64,000 bases of DNA from Ramlibacter sp. (GTDB lineage Bacteria; Pseudomonadota; Gammaproteobacteria; Burkholderiales; Burkholderiaceae_C). Made by a program: the position numbers and the translations under genes. Below, piece after piece: positions 10,378 to 19,705 of this stretch. Each line of letters opens with the position of its first letter. Position 1 is the first letter of the stretch. The stretch lies in NCBI GenBank assembly GCA_021323335.1, contig JAJTCN010000009.1, positions 16,645-80,644 on the forward strand. Reading direction: 5' to 3'. The notes beneath the pieces were generated by a model that worked only from the letters and a program-made list of their open reading frames with translations, was not told the DNA's origin and made no database searches.

Positions 10378-11457
10378 ATGGACCGTCGTTCGCTTCTTCG
10401 CAATGCGGGCATCGCCAGCGTGCTCGCAACCGGCATCGCCCCCGCGGTGCACGCGCAGCCAGCCATCCGATGGCGACTGGCATCCAGCTTCCCGAAATCG
10501 CTCGACACGCTGTACGGCGGCGCCGAGGTGTTCGCGGCCCGCGTGAAGTCGCTGTCCGGGGGCAAGTTCGAGATCTCCACCCACGCCGCCGGCGAGCTGA
10601 TGCCGGCCTTCGGCGTGGTCGATGGCGTGCAGCAGGGCACGGTGGAAGTGGCGCACACCGCGCCGTACTACTTCTTCGGCAAGAGCGAGGTCTTCGCCCT
10701 GGGCTGCGCCATCCCCTTCGGCCTGAACAGCCGGCAGATGACGGCCTGGATGCACGAGGGCAACGGCGGCAAGCTGATGCGGGAGTTCTACGCCAAGTAC
10801 AACATGCTCAACTTCCCGGCCGGCAACACCGGCGCCCAGATGGGCGGTTGGTACCGCAAGGAGGTCAAGAGCGCCGCCGACATGAAGGGCCTGAAGTTCC
10901 GGGTCGGCGGCTTCGCCGGCAAGGTGATCGAGCGCATGGGCGGGGTGCCCCAGAACATCCCGGGCGGCGAGATCTACCAGGCGCTGGAGAAGGGCACGAT
11001 CGACGCGGCCGAATGGGTGGGGCCGTACGACGACCTGAAGCTCGGGTTCTCGAAGGTCGCTCCCTTCTATTACTACCCGGGGTGGTGGGAAGGCGGCCCC
11101 GAGCTGGACGTGCTGGTCAACCAGAAGGCCTACGACGGCCTGTCGTCGGAATACAAGTCGATCATCGAGTCCGCCGCCTCCGACGCGCACATCATGGTGC
11201 AGGCCCGCTACGACGCCCGCAACCCGGCGGCGCTCAAGCAGCTGGTGGCGGCAGGCACCAAGCTGCGCCCGTTCTCCGCCGACCTGATGAACGTGGCGTT
11301 CAAGGAGGCGATGGCGCTGTACGACGACATCGGCAGCAAGAACGCGGACTGGAAGAAGATCTACGCGGACTACGCCAGCTTCCGCGCCGACCAGAACGTC
11401 TGGTTCCGCTTCACCGAGATGACCTTCGACCGCTTCATGCAGGCCCAGAAGCTGTAA
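10378..11457 (+). CDS. TRAP transporter solute-binding protein DctP (TakP-like), tandem copy 1, Tat signal
   Basis: 359 aa; MDRRSLLRNAG...APAVHAQ; SSFPKSLDT, GELMPAFGVVDGVQQG, AEWVGPYDDLKLGF, PFYYYPGWWEGG. Confidence 0.93.
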   Translation: MDRRSLLRNAGIASVLATGIAPAVHAQPAIRWRLASSFPKSLDTLYGGAEVFAARVKSLSGGKFEISTHAAGELMPAFGVVDGVQQGTVEVAHTAPYYFFGKSEVFALGCAIPFGLNSRQMTAWMHEGNGGKLMREFYAKYNMLNFPAGNTGAQMGGWYRKEVKSAADMKGLKFRVGGFAGKVIERMGGVPQNIPGGEIYQALEKGTIDAAEWVGPYDDLKLGFSKVAPFYYYPGWWEGGPELDVLVNQKAYDGLSSEYKSIIESAASDAHIMVQARYDARNPAALKQLVAAGTKLRPFSADLMNVAFKEAMALYDDIGSKNADWKKIYADYASFRADQNVWFRFTEMTFDRFMQAQKL

Positions 11458-11463
11458 GGGGGC

Positions 11464-11488
11464 GGCAGTGGCGTGTTGCGCCACTGCC
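11464..11488 (+). terminator. stem-loop after DctP copy 1 (no clear U-tract)
   Basis: GGCAGTGGCG-TGTTG-CGCCACTGCC perfect 10-bp stem directly after the stop codon. Confidence 0.5.
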
Positions 11489-11616
11489 GAGCACGAGGGA
11501 AAACCCCGGCTGACGAGAAAGTTCGCGTTACCCAGAATGTGCCACCCTGCAACCGATACGAAAGTTGGAACGCACGGGTGGCACATAACCGAAATTTCTC
11601 AAAAGCAGGAGTCCCC

Positions 11617-12696
11617 ATGGATCGTCGTTCCCTGATGAAGAAAGCTGGCATCGCCGGCGTGCTCGCCACCGGCATCGCGCCGGCGGTGCATGCGCAAGCG
11701 GCCATTCGCTGGCGCCTGGCTTCGTCCTTCCCGAAGTCGCTGGACACCATCTACGGCGCCGCCGAGGTGTTCGCCGCCCAGGTCAAGGCGATGTCGGGGG
11801 GCAAGTTCGAGATCTCGACCCACGCGGCCGGCGAGCTGATGCCCGCCTTCGGCGTGGTCGACGGCGTGCAGCAGGGCACCGTGGAGATGGCGCACACCGC
11901 GCCGTACTACTTCTTCGGGAAGAACGAGTGCTTCGCGCTCGGTACCGCCATCCCCTTCGGCCTGAACAGCCGCCAGATGACGGCGTGGATGTACGAGGGC
12001 AACGGCGGCAAGCTGATGCGCGAGTTCTATTCCAAGTACAACATGGTCAACTTCCCCGGCGGCAACACCGGCGCCCAGATGGGCGGCTGGTACCGCAAGG
12101 AGATCAAGACGCTGGCGGACATCAAGGGCCTGAAGATGCGCATCGGCGGCTTCGCCGGCAAGGTGCTCGAGCGCCTGGGCGGCGTGCCGCAGAACATCCC
12201 CGCCGGCGAGATCTACCAGTCGCTGGAAAAGGGCACCATCGATGCGGCCGAATGGGTGGGACCGTACGACGACCTGAAGCTGGGCTTCAACAAGGTCGCC
12301 CCGTTCTACTACTACCCCGGCTGGTGGGAAGGCGGCCCGCAGCTGGACTTCTTCATCAACGACAAGGCGTTCAACGCCCTGACCCCGGAATACAAGGCCA
12401 TCGTCGAGAACGCCGCGGCCCATGCGCACTCCGTGATGCAGGCCCGCTACGACGCCCGCAACCCGGCCGCTCTCAAGCAGCTGGTGGGCGCCGGCACCAA
12501 GCTGCGCCCGTTCTCCGCCGACGTGCTGAACGAGGCCTTCAAGCAGTCGATGGGCCTGTACGAGGAGCTGGGCTCGAAGAACGCCGACTGGAAGAAGATC
12601 TACGCGGACTACAGCGGCTTCCGCGCCGAGCAGAACCTGTGGTTCCGCTTCACCGAGGCCACGTTCGACCGCTTCATGCAGGCGCAGAAGCTGTAA
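11617..12696 (+). CDS. TRAP transporter solute-binding protein DctP (TakP-like), tandem copy 2, Tat signal
   Basis: 359 aa from ATG 11617 (MDRRSLMKKAGIAGVLATGIAPAVHAQ); very close paralogue of copy 1. Confidence 0.93.
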   Translation: MDRRSLMKKAGIAGVLATGIAPAVHAQAAIRWRLASSFPKSLDTIYGAAEVFAAQVKAMSGGKFEISTHAAGELMPAFGVVDGVQQGTVEMAHTAPYYFFGKNECFALGTAIPFGLNSRQMTAWMYEGNGGKLMREFYSKYNMVNFPGGNTGAQMGGWYRKEIKTLADIKGLKMRIGGFAGKVLERLGGVPQNIPAGEIYQSLEKGTIDAAEWVGPYDDLKLGFNKVAPFYYYPGWWEGGPQLDFFINDKAFNALTPEYKAIVENAAAHAHSVMQARYDARNPAALKQLVGAGTKLRPFSADVLNEAFKQSMGLYEELGSKNADWKKIYADYSGFRAEQNLWFRFTEATFDRFMQAQKL

Positions 12697-12712
12697 GCTT
12701 CCCGCACGCAAG

Positions 12713-12745
12713 AAAAAGGAGGCCCTGCGGGGCCTCTTTTCTTTT
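12713..12745 (+). terminator. rho-independent terminator after DctP copy 2
   Basis: AAAAAGGAGGCCCTGCGGGGCCTCTTTTCTTTT stem plus T-rich tail. Confidence 0.8.
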
Positions 12746-12769
12746 GCCAGTACTTCAGGAGTTCAGTCC

Positions 12770-13849
12770 ATGGATCGACGCACCGTCCTCCAGCATGCCG
12801 GCATCGCGGGCGTGCTCGCCGCCGGCGCCGCCCCGGCGGTGCACGCCCAGCCTGCCATCCGCTGGCGCCTCGCCTCCAGCTTCCCGAAATCGCTGGACAC
12901 CATCTACGGCGCGGCCGATGTCTTCTCGCAGAAGGTCCGGCAGCTGTCCGGCGGCCGTTTCGAGGTGTCCGTGCACGCGGCCGGCGAGCTGATGCCGGCC
13001 TTCGGCGTGGTGGACGGCGTGCAGAAGGGCACGGTGGAGGCCGCCCACACCGCCCCGTACTACTTCTTCGGCAAGGACGAAACCTTCGCCATCGGCGGCG
13101 CCATTCCGTTCGGCCTGAACAGCCGGCAGATGAGCGCGTGGACGTACGAGGGCAACGGCCTGAAGCTGATGCGCGAGTTCTACGCCCGCTACGACATGAC
13201 CAGCTTCCCCTGCGGCAACACCGGCGCGCAGATGGGCGGCTGGATGCGGCAGGAGGTCAAGAGCGCGGCGGACCTGAAGGGCCTGAAGTTCCGCATCGGC
13301 GGCTTCGCCGGCCGCGTGCTCGAGCGCATGGGCGGCGTGCCCCAGAACATCCCGGGCGGCGAGATCTACCAGGCGCTGGAGAAGGGCACCATCGATGCGG
13401 CCGAATGGATCGGACCGTACGACGACCTCAAGCTCGGCTTCCACAAGGTCGCGCCGTTCTATTACTACCCCGGCTGGTGGGAGGGCGGCCTGCAGCTGGA
13501 CCTGTACGTGAACCAGAAGGCGTTCGACGCGCTGTCGGCGGAGCACAAGGCGATCATCGAGGCCGCGTCCACCTACGCGCACGTCGAGACGCAGGCGAAG
13601 TACGACGCCCGCAATCCCGGCGCCCTGAAGCAGCTGGTGGCCACGGGCGCCAAGCTGCGGCCCTTCCCGGCCGACGTGATGACCGAGGCGTTCCGGCAGT
13701 CGATGGCCCTGTACGACGAGCTGTCGCGCAGGAACGAGAACTGGAAGAAGGTGTACGCCGCGTATTCGAAGTTCCGCGCCGAGCAGAACCTCTGGTTCCG
13801 TTTCACCGAGGCCACCTTCGACCGCTTCATGCAGTCGCAGAAACTCTGA
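12770..13849 (+). CDS. TRAP transporter solute-binding protein DctP (TakP-like), tandem copy 3, Tat signal
   Basis: 359 aa; MDRRTVLQHAGIAGVLAAGAAPAVHAQPAIRWRLASSFPKSLDT. Confidence 0.93.
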   Translation: MDRRTVLQHAGIAGVLAAGAAPAVHAQPAIRWRLASSFPKSLDTIYGAADVFSQKVRQLSGGRFEVSVHAAGELMPAFGVVDGVQKGTVEAAHTAPYYFFGKDETFAIGGAIPFGLNSRQMSAWTYEGNGLKLMREFYARYDMTSFPCGNTGAQMGGWMRQEVKSAADLKGLKFRIGGFAGRVLERMGGVPQNIPGGEIYQALEKGTIDAAEWIGPYDDLKLGFHKVAPFYYYPGWWEGGLQLDLYVNQKAFDALSAEHKAIIEAASTYAHVETQAKYDARNPGALKQLVATGAKLRPFPADVMTEAFRQSMALYDELSRRNENWKKVYAAYSKFRAEQNLWFRFTEATFDRFMQSQKL

Positions 13850-13975
13850 ACTGGAACCTTTTGGCTGTGAATGGAAGGTTTTAGGTACAAGCCAGGGCCG
13901 CGCCTGCCAGCCTTCCGTCAGGTTCGCGTCGTGCTCAGCCGCATCATCCCGCGGATAAAACAGGAGTTGTCATCC

Positions 13976-15058
13976 ATGGATCGTCGTTCCCTCATCAAGC
14001 GCGCCGGCATCGCCGGCGTCCTCGCCACCGGCATCGCCCCCGCGGTGCACGCGCAGCCCGCGGTGCGCTGGCGCCTCGCCTCCAGCTTCCCCAAGTCGCT
14101 GGACACCATCTTCGGCAGCGCCGAGATGTTCGCGCGCACGGTCAAGGACCTGTCGGGCGGCAAGTTCGAAGTGTCCACGCATGCCGCCGGCGAGCTGATG
14201 CCCGCCTTCGGCGTGGTCGACGCCATCCAGAACGGCACCATCGAGATGGCGCAGACCGCGCCCTACTACTTCACCGGCAAGAACTCGATCTTCGCCTTCG
14301 GCTGCGCGGTGCCCTTCGGCCTGACGGCGCGCCAGATGGACTCGTGGATGGAGCACGGCAACGGCCGCAAGCTGATGGACGCGTTCTACGCCCAGTACAA
14401 CATCAAGAGCGAGAGCGCTGGCAACACCGGCACGCAGATGGGCGGCTGGTACCGCAAGGAGATCAAGAGCGTCGCCGACCTGAAGGGCCTGAAGATGCGC
14501 CTGGGCGGCGGCCTGTTCGGTGAAGCCATGGCCAAGCTGGGCGTGGTGGCGCAGAACATGCCGGCCGGCGAGGTGTACCAGGCGCTCGAGAAGGGCACGC
14601 TGGACGCCAGCGAGTTCGTCGGCCCGTACGACGACGAGAAGCTGGGCTTCAACAAGGTCGCCCCCTTCTACTATTACCCCGGCTGGTGGGAAGGCGGCGC
14701 CGAGCTCGAGTTCTTCATCAACACCAAGGCGTACGCCGCCCTGTCGCCGGAGAACAAGGCGATCGTCGATGCCGCCACCAAGGTGGCCGCGCGCGACATG
14801 ACCGCCAAGTACGACGCCCTGAACCCCAGCGCGCTCAAGCGCCTGGTGGCCGCCAAGACGCAGCTCAAGCCCTTCTCGAAGGACCTGATGGACGCCGGCT
14901 TCAAGGCGTCGATGGAAGTCTTCGCCGAGCACGAGGCCAAGTCGCCCGAGTTCAAGAAGATCCACCAGGACATGCGCGCCTTCCAGCGCGACCAGCTGCT
15001 GTGGACCCGTTTCTCCGAGTACCGCTACGACAGCTACATGGCCTCCGTGAAGCTCTGA
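13976..15058 (+). CDS. TRAP transporter solute-binding protein DctP (TakP-like), tandem copy 4, Tat signal
   Basis: 360 aa from ATG 13976; most divergent copy (GGGLFGEAMAKLGVVAQNMPAGE). Confidence 0.92.
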   Translation: MDRRSLIKRAGIAGVLATGIAPAVHAQPAVRWRLASSFPKSLDTIFGSAEMFARTVKDLSGGKFEVSTHAAGELMPAFGVVDAIQNGTIEMAQTAPYYFTGKNSIFAFGCAVPFGLTARQMDSWMEHGNGRKLMDAFYAQYNIKSESAGNTGTQMGGWYRKEIKSVADLKGLKMRLGGGLFGEAMAKLGVVAQNMPAGEVYQALEKGTLDASEFVGPYDDEKLGFNKVAPFYYYPGWWEGGAELEFFINTKAYAALSPENKAIVDAATKVAARDMTAKYDALNPSALKRLVAAKTQLKPFSKDLMDAGFKASMEVFAEHEAKSPEFKKIHQDMRAFQRDQLLWTRFSEYRYDSYMASVKL

Positions 15059-15077
15059 GCTTCGCCTGCCGCCTCGC

Positions 15078-15102
15078 AAAGCCGCCCCCGGGCGGCTTTT
15101 TT
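15078..15102 (+). terminator. rho-independent terminator after DctP copy 4
   Basis: AAAGCCGCCCCCGGGCGGCTTTTTT. Confidence 0.85.
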
Positions 15103-15120
15103 CATGCCTACACTCGGTCG

Positions 15121-15741
15121 ATGGCGGATTGGGTGATCGACACGATAGGGCGGCTGGGCTACGCGGGCATCGCACTGCTCATGCTGGCGGAAAACCTCTT
15201 TCCGCCGCTGCCCTCCGAATTGATCATGCCCTTCGCCGGCTTCCTGGCGGCGCGCGGTGAACTGCACCCCGTGCTGGTCGTGGCCGCCGGTGCTTTCGGC
15301 TCGCTGGTGGGCGCCTTGCCCTGGTACTGGATCGGGCGCAAGGTGGGCGCGGAGCGCCTGAAGTCGCTGGCGCAACGGCACGGCCGCTGGATCGCGCTGA
15401 CCCCCGGCGAGATCGACCGCGGCCAGAAGCTGTTCGAGCGGCGCGGCCCCGTCGTGCTGGTATTCGGGCGGCTGGTGCCGGCGCTGCGCACCGTGGTGGC
15501 GCTGCCGGCGGGCATGGCGCGCATGCGGCTGCTGCCCTTCGTGCTGTGGACGCTGCTCGGCTCGCTCATCTGGACGTCGCTGCTGACGCTGGCCGGTTAC
15601 CTGCTGGAAAGCCAGTACGAGCGCATCGGCAAGTGGCTGAATCCCGTGTCCACCGGCATCTTCGCCATCATCGTGGTCTGGTACGTCGTGCGCGTGGTGC
15701 GGCACCGGTCGGACGGCGACCAGAAGCAGTCGCCCGAATAG
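15121..15741 (+). CDS. DedA family membrane protein
   Basis: 206 aa; ENLFPPLPSELIMPFAGFLAARG, FGRLVPALRTVVALPAGMARM. Confidence 0.9.
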   Translation: MADWVIDTIGRLGYAGIALLMLAENLFPPLPSELIMPFAGFLAARGELHPVLVVAAGAFGSLVGALPWYWIGRKVGAERLKSLAQRHGRWIALTPGEIDRGQKLFERRGPVVLVFGRLVPALRTVVALPAGMARMRLLPFVLWTLLGSLIWTSLLTLAGYLLESQYERIGKWLNPVSTGIFAIIVVWYVVRVVRHRSDGDQKQSPE

Positions 15742-15777
15742 GGCGCACGGCGCGGCATCCTTTAGAGTCGGGCGTTC

Positions 15778-17410
15778 ATGCACGACGACCTTCCTCTCAT
15801 CACCACCATCGCTGCGGGTCTCGGGCTGGCGCTGGTGTTCGGCTTCCTGGCCGTCCGCCTGCGCCTGCCGGCCCTCGTGGGCTACCTCCTGGCCGGCGTC
15901 GTGCTCGGCCCGTTCACGCCGGGCTTCGTGGCGGACGCCGCCATCGCGGCGCAACTGGCCGAGATCGGCGTGATGCTGCTGATGTTCGGCGTGGGGCTGC
16001 ATTTCTCGCTGGGCGACCTGCTGGCGGTGCGCAAGATCGCGGTGCCGGGCGCGGTGGTCCAGATGGTGGCGGCCACCGCCATGGGCATGGGGATCGCCAC
16101 GCTGTGGGGCTGGAGCCTGCCGGCCGCGCTGGTGTTCGGCATCTCGCTGTCGTGCGCCAGCACGGTCGTGCTGCTGCGCGCCCTGGAAAGCCGCGGCGCC
16201 CTGGACACCTTCAACGGCCGCATCGCCGTCGGCTGGCTGGTGGTGGAAGACCTCGCGGTCGTGCTGGTGCTGGTGCTGCTGCCACCCGTGGCGTCCATCC
16301 TCTCCGGCGGCTCGCATGCCGGCATGGAATCGATCTGGCGCGAGATCGGCACGACGCTGCTGCAGGTGAGCGCATTCGTCGTGCTGATGCTGCTGGTGGG
16401 GCGGCGCCTGTTCCCCTGGCTGCTGTGGCAGGTGCAGAAGGTGGGCTCGCGCGAGCTGTTCACGCTGTGCGTGGTGGCCGCCGCGGTGAGCATCGCGTAT
16501 GGCGCGACCAAGCTGTTCGGCGTGTCGTTCGCGCTGGGCGCCTTCTTCGCCGGCATGGTGCTGCGCGAGTCGCAGTTCAGCGAGCGCGCCGCGCACGAGA
16601 CGCTGCCGCTGCGCGGTGCTGGTGGCCCAGCCGCTGCGGGTGGCGGCCGTGGTCGGCATCATCGTCTTCGGCAAGTCGATCGCGGCCGCGGTGCTGGTGC
16701 TCTCGCTGCGCTATCCGCTGCACACGGCGCTGACGGTCTCCGCCAGCCTGGCCCAGATCGGCGAGTTCTCGTTCATCCTGATGGCCCTGGGCGGCACGCT
16801 CGGCGTCCTGCCGGCCGAAGCCCAGAGCCTGGTGGTCGCCGGCGCGCTGATCTCCATCGCGCTCAATCCGCTGCTGTTCCATGCGATCGAGCCGACCCAG
16901 CAATGGCTGCTGCGGCGTTCGCAGATGGCGCGGGACCACGCCGCGCGCGACGATCCGCTGGCGGAACTGCCGATGTCCACCGACGCCCGGTTCCTCTCGG
17001 GCCACGTCGTGCTGGTCGGCTACGGCCGCGTCGGCCGCAAGGTGGCCGCGGACCTGGGCGCGGCCGGCCTGCCGTTCGTGGTGGCGGAAGAAAATCGCGA
17101 GCTGGTCGAGCAGTTGCGCGGCCAGGGCATGGCGGCGGTGACCGGCGACGCCAGCCGCCCGGAGGTGCTGGTGCAGGCGCACGTCGCGCGTGCGCGCTTG
17201 CTGGTGATCGCGACGCCCGACACGCTGGGCGTGCGCCAGATGGCCGAGCATGCGCGGCTGCTCAACCCGCTGATCGAGATCGTGGTGCGCTCCCACAACG
17301 AGGAGGAGGCGCGGCGGCTGGAGGCCGAGGTGGCGGGCCGCGTCTTCGTCGGCGAGCTGGAGCTGGCCTCGGCGATGAGCCGCTACGTGCTGGAGCGGTG
17401 CCGGGCCTGA
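15778..17410 (+). pseudogene. Kef-type K+/H+ antiporter with TrkA-N domain, frameshifted by an internal deletion near 16614
   Basis: N-terminal half in frame of 15778 up to FSERAAHETLPLR; continues in frame of 16499 as AVLVAQPLRVAAVVGIIVFGKSI...ASLAQIGEFSFIL...GHVVLVGYGRVGRKVAADL...; residues linking them are missing. Confidence 0.85.
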
Positions 17411-17449
17411 GCACGCCAAGGTTCTAAGGGTTCCCCCCGCCTTGATGCA

Positions 17450-17467
17450 ATTCACCAGATGGTGAAT
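17450..17467. promoter_or_regulatory. candidate operator palindrome ATTCACCA-GA-TGGTGAAT
   Basis: Perfect 8-bp inverted repeat, 2-bp spacer, just upstream of the catabolic operon. Confidence 0.5.
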
Positions 17468-17476
17468 AGTCGCGGG

Positions 17477-18514
17477 ATGAAAGAAGCTGCCCAGGAACTG
17501 CCCGCGCGCATCGCGGACGTCGACGCCCTCGAGGAACTCATGAGCCGGCCCTCGCCGGAGCTGGCGCGCAGCCTGGCCCAGGCGCCGGGCGACATCCTGA
17601 TCCTGGGCGTCGGCGGCAAGATGGGCCCCACGCTGGCGCGCATGGCCAAGCGTGTCGATCCTGCGCGGCGGGTGATCGGCGTGGCGCGCTTCTCCGAGCC
17701 CGGGCTGCGCGAGCGCCTGCAGGCCAGCGGCGTGGAATGCATCGCGGCCGACCTGCAGTCGCGCGAGGCGCTGGCGCAGCTGCCGGATGCGCCCAACATC
17801 GTCTTCATGGCCGGCCGCAAGTTCGGCTCCACCGGCAGCGAATGGCTGACGTGGGCGATGAACGCGCATGTGCCGGCGCTGGTGGCCGAGCGCTTCGCGC
17901 GCTCGCGCATCGTCGCCTTCTCCACCGCCTGCGTGTACCCTTTCGTTCCCACCGCGGGCGAAGGCGCGCCGGAGTCGACGCCGCCGACCGCGCCCTCGGG
18001 CGAGTACGCCAACTCGTGCGTCGCCCGCGAGCGGCTGTTCGAACACTTCTCGCACCTGCACGGCACGCCGGGCCGGCTGCTGCGCCTGTCGTATGCGATC
18101 GACATGCGCTATGGCGTGCTGCACGACGTCGCGCAGAAGGTGCTGCGGCGCTCGCCCATCGCGTTGAACATGGGCCACGCCAACGTGATCTGGCAGGGCG
18201 AGGCCAACGACTGGGCGCTGCGCACCCTGGCGCATTGCACGGTGCCGACCAGCGCCCTGAACCTGAGCGGACCGAAGATCAGCATCCGCGAGCTGGCGCT
18301 GGCGTTCTCCGAGCGCCTGGGCGTGCGGCCGGTCTTCACCGGCCACGAGGCGGAATCCGCCTGGCTGGTGGATTGCGCCGAGGCGTTCCGGCTGTTCGGC
18401 AAGCCGAAGGTCACCCTCGACCGCATGATCGACTGGACGGCCGACTGGGTGCAGCGCGGCGGCGCCAGCCTGGGCAAGCCGACGCACTACGAAGCGCGCG
18501 ACGGCAAGTACTGA
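17477..18514 (+). CDS. NAD-dependent epimerase/dehydratase family protein
   Basis: ILILGVGGKMGPTLARMAKR Rossmann motif; start 17477 preferred because the palindrome overlaps the longer start at 17459. Confidence 0.8.
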   Translation: MKEAAQELPARIADVDALEELMSRPSPELARSLAQAPGDILILGVGGKMGPTLARMAKRVDPARRVIGVARFSEPGLRERLQASGVECIAADLQSREALAQLPDAPNIVFMAGRKFGSTGSEWLTWAMNAHVPALVAERFARSRIVAFSTACVYPFVPTAGEGAPESTPPTAPSGEYANSCVARERLFEHFSHLHGTPGRLLRLSYAIDMRYGVLHDVAQKVLRRSPIALNMGHANVIWQGEANDWALRTLAHCTVPTSALNLSGPKISIRELALAFSERLGVRPVFTGHEAESAWLVDCAEAFRLFGKPKVTLDRMIDWTADWVQRGGASLGKPTHYEARDGKY

Positions 18515-18525
18515 AGGAGGCGGTC

Positions 18526-19593
18526 ATGCACTGGAGCGAACTTCCCGCCGACAGCCTCGCCGTCCTGCGCGCCGGCGCCGTCATCCCCGCCCACCTGCTC
18601 GCGCTGGACGGGCAGCGCCAGCTGGACGCGCGGCGCCAGCGCGCCATGACGCGCTACTACCTCGACGCCGGCGCCGGCGGCGTGGCGGTGGGCGTGCATT
18701 CGACGCAGTTCGCCATCCGCGACGTCGGCCTGTACCAGCCGGTGCTGGAGCTGGCGATGCAGGCCGCGCGCGAGTGGGAGCCCCTGGGCGGGCGGCGTCC
18801 GCTGTTCATGGTCGCGGGTCTCGCGGGGCGCACGGAGCAGGCGCTGCGCGAAGCGCGCGTCGCCCGCCGGCTCGGCTATCACGCCGGGCTGCTCAGCCTG
18901 GCCGCGATGAAATCGGCGACCGAGGACGAACTGGTGGCGCACTGCCGCGCGGTGGCGGAGGAGATGCCGCTGGTGGGCTTCTACCTGCAGCCCGCCGTCG
19001 GCGGCATCCACCTGCCGATGCAGTTCTGGCGCCGCTTCGCCGCAATCGACAACGTGGTGGCGATCAAGATGGCGCCGTTCCACCGCTATCGCACGCTCGA
19101 CGTGATCCGCGGCGTGGTGGCCGCCGGCGCGGAGGAGCGCGTCACGCTCTACACCGGCAACGACGACCACATCGTGCTGGACCTGCTGGCGCCCTTCACC
19201 TTCATGCGCGAGGGCCGGCCGGTGACGGTGCGCATCCGCGGCGGCCTGCTCGGGCACTGGAGCGTGGGCACGCGCAGCGCGGTGCAGTTGCTGGAGCGCA
19301 TCCATGCCGCGGTGCGGGCGGGGCAGGCGCCGATGGACCTGCTGGCGCTGGACGGCCAGGTGACCGACTGGAACGCCGCGCTGTTCGACGTGGCGCACGA
19401 CTTCCACGGCTGCATCGCGGGTTGCCACGAGGTGCTGCGGCGGCAGGGGCTGCTGGAAGGCACCTGGTGCCTCGATCCGGCGGAGGGACTGAGCCCGGGG
19501 CAGGCCGAGGAGCTGTCGCGGGTGCAGCGGGAGTATCCGCATTTGAACGACGATGCGTTCGTGGCGGAGCATCGGGAGCGGTGGCTGGCCTGA
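18526..19593 (+). CDS. dihydrodipicolinate synthase family (DapA-like) aldolase/dehydratase
   Basis: 355 aa; GAGGVAVGVHSTQFAIRD, VVAIKMAPFHRYRTLDVIRG, LYTGNDDHIVLDLL. Confidence 0.75.
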   Translation: MHWSELPADSLAVLRAGAVIPAHLLALDGQRQLDARRQRAMTRYYLDAGAGGVAVGVHSTQFAIRDVGLYQPVLELAMQAAREWEPLGGRRPLFMVAGLAGRTEQALREARVARRLGYHAGLLSLAAMKSATEDELVAHCRAVAEEMPLVGFYLQPAVGGIHLPMQFWRRFAAIDNVVAIKMAPFHRYRTLDVIRGVVAAGAEERVTLYTGNDDHIVLDLLAPFTFMREGRPVTVRIRGGLLGHWSVGTRSAVQLLERIHAAVRAGQAPMDLLALDGQVTDWNAALFDVAHDFHGCIAGCHEVLRRQGLLEGTWCLDPAEGLSPGQAEELSRVQREYPHLNDDAFVAEHRERWLA

Positions 19594-19705
19594 AGTCGCG
19601 GGTCGGCTTCGCGCTCCACACGAACAAACCGTAGCCCTCGTTGACACCGCGTGGCGGTGACCGTAGAGTCAATTAACTGTTTAGGGAATTAAACCGGAGA
19701 TCTCC

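Noticed and set aside
10378-15058. Assembly duplication as explanation for the tandem DctP genes
   Set aside because: Copies are clearly diverged in protein and intergenic sequence, so they are real paralogues rather than duplicated contigs.
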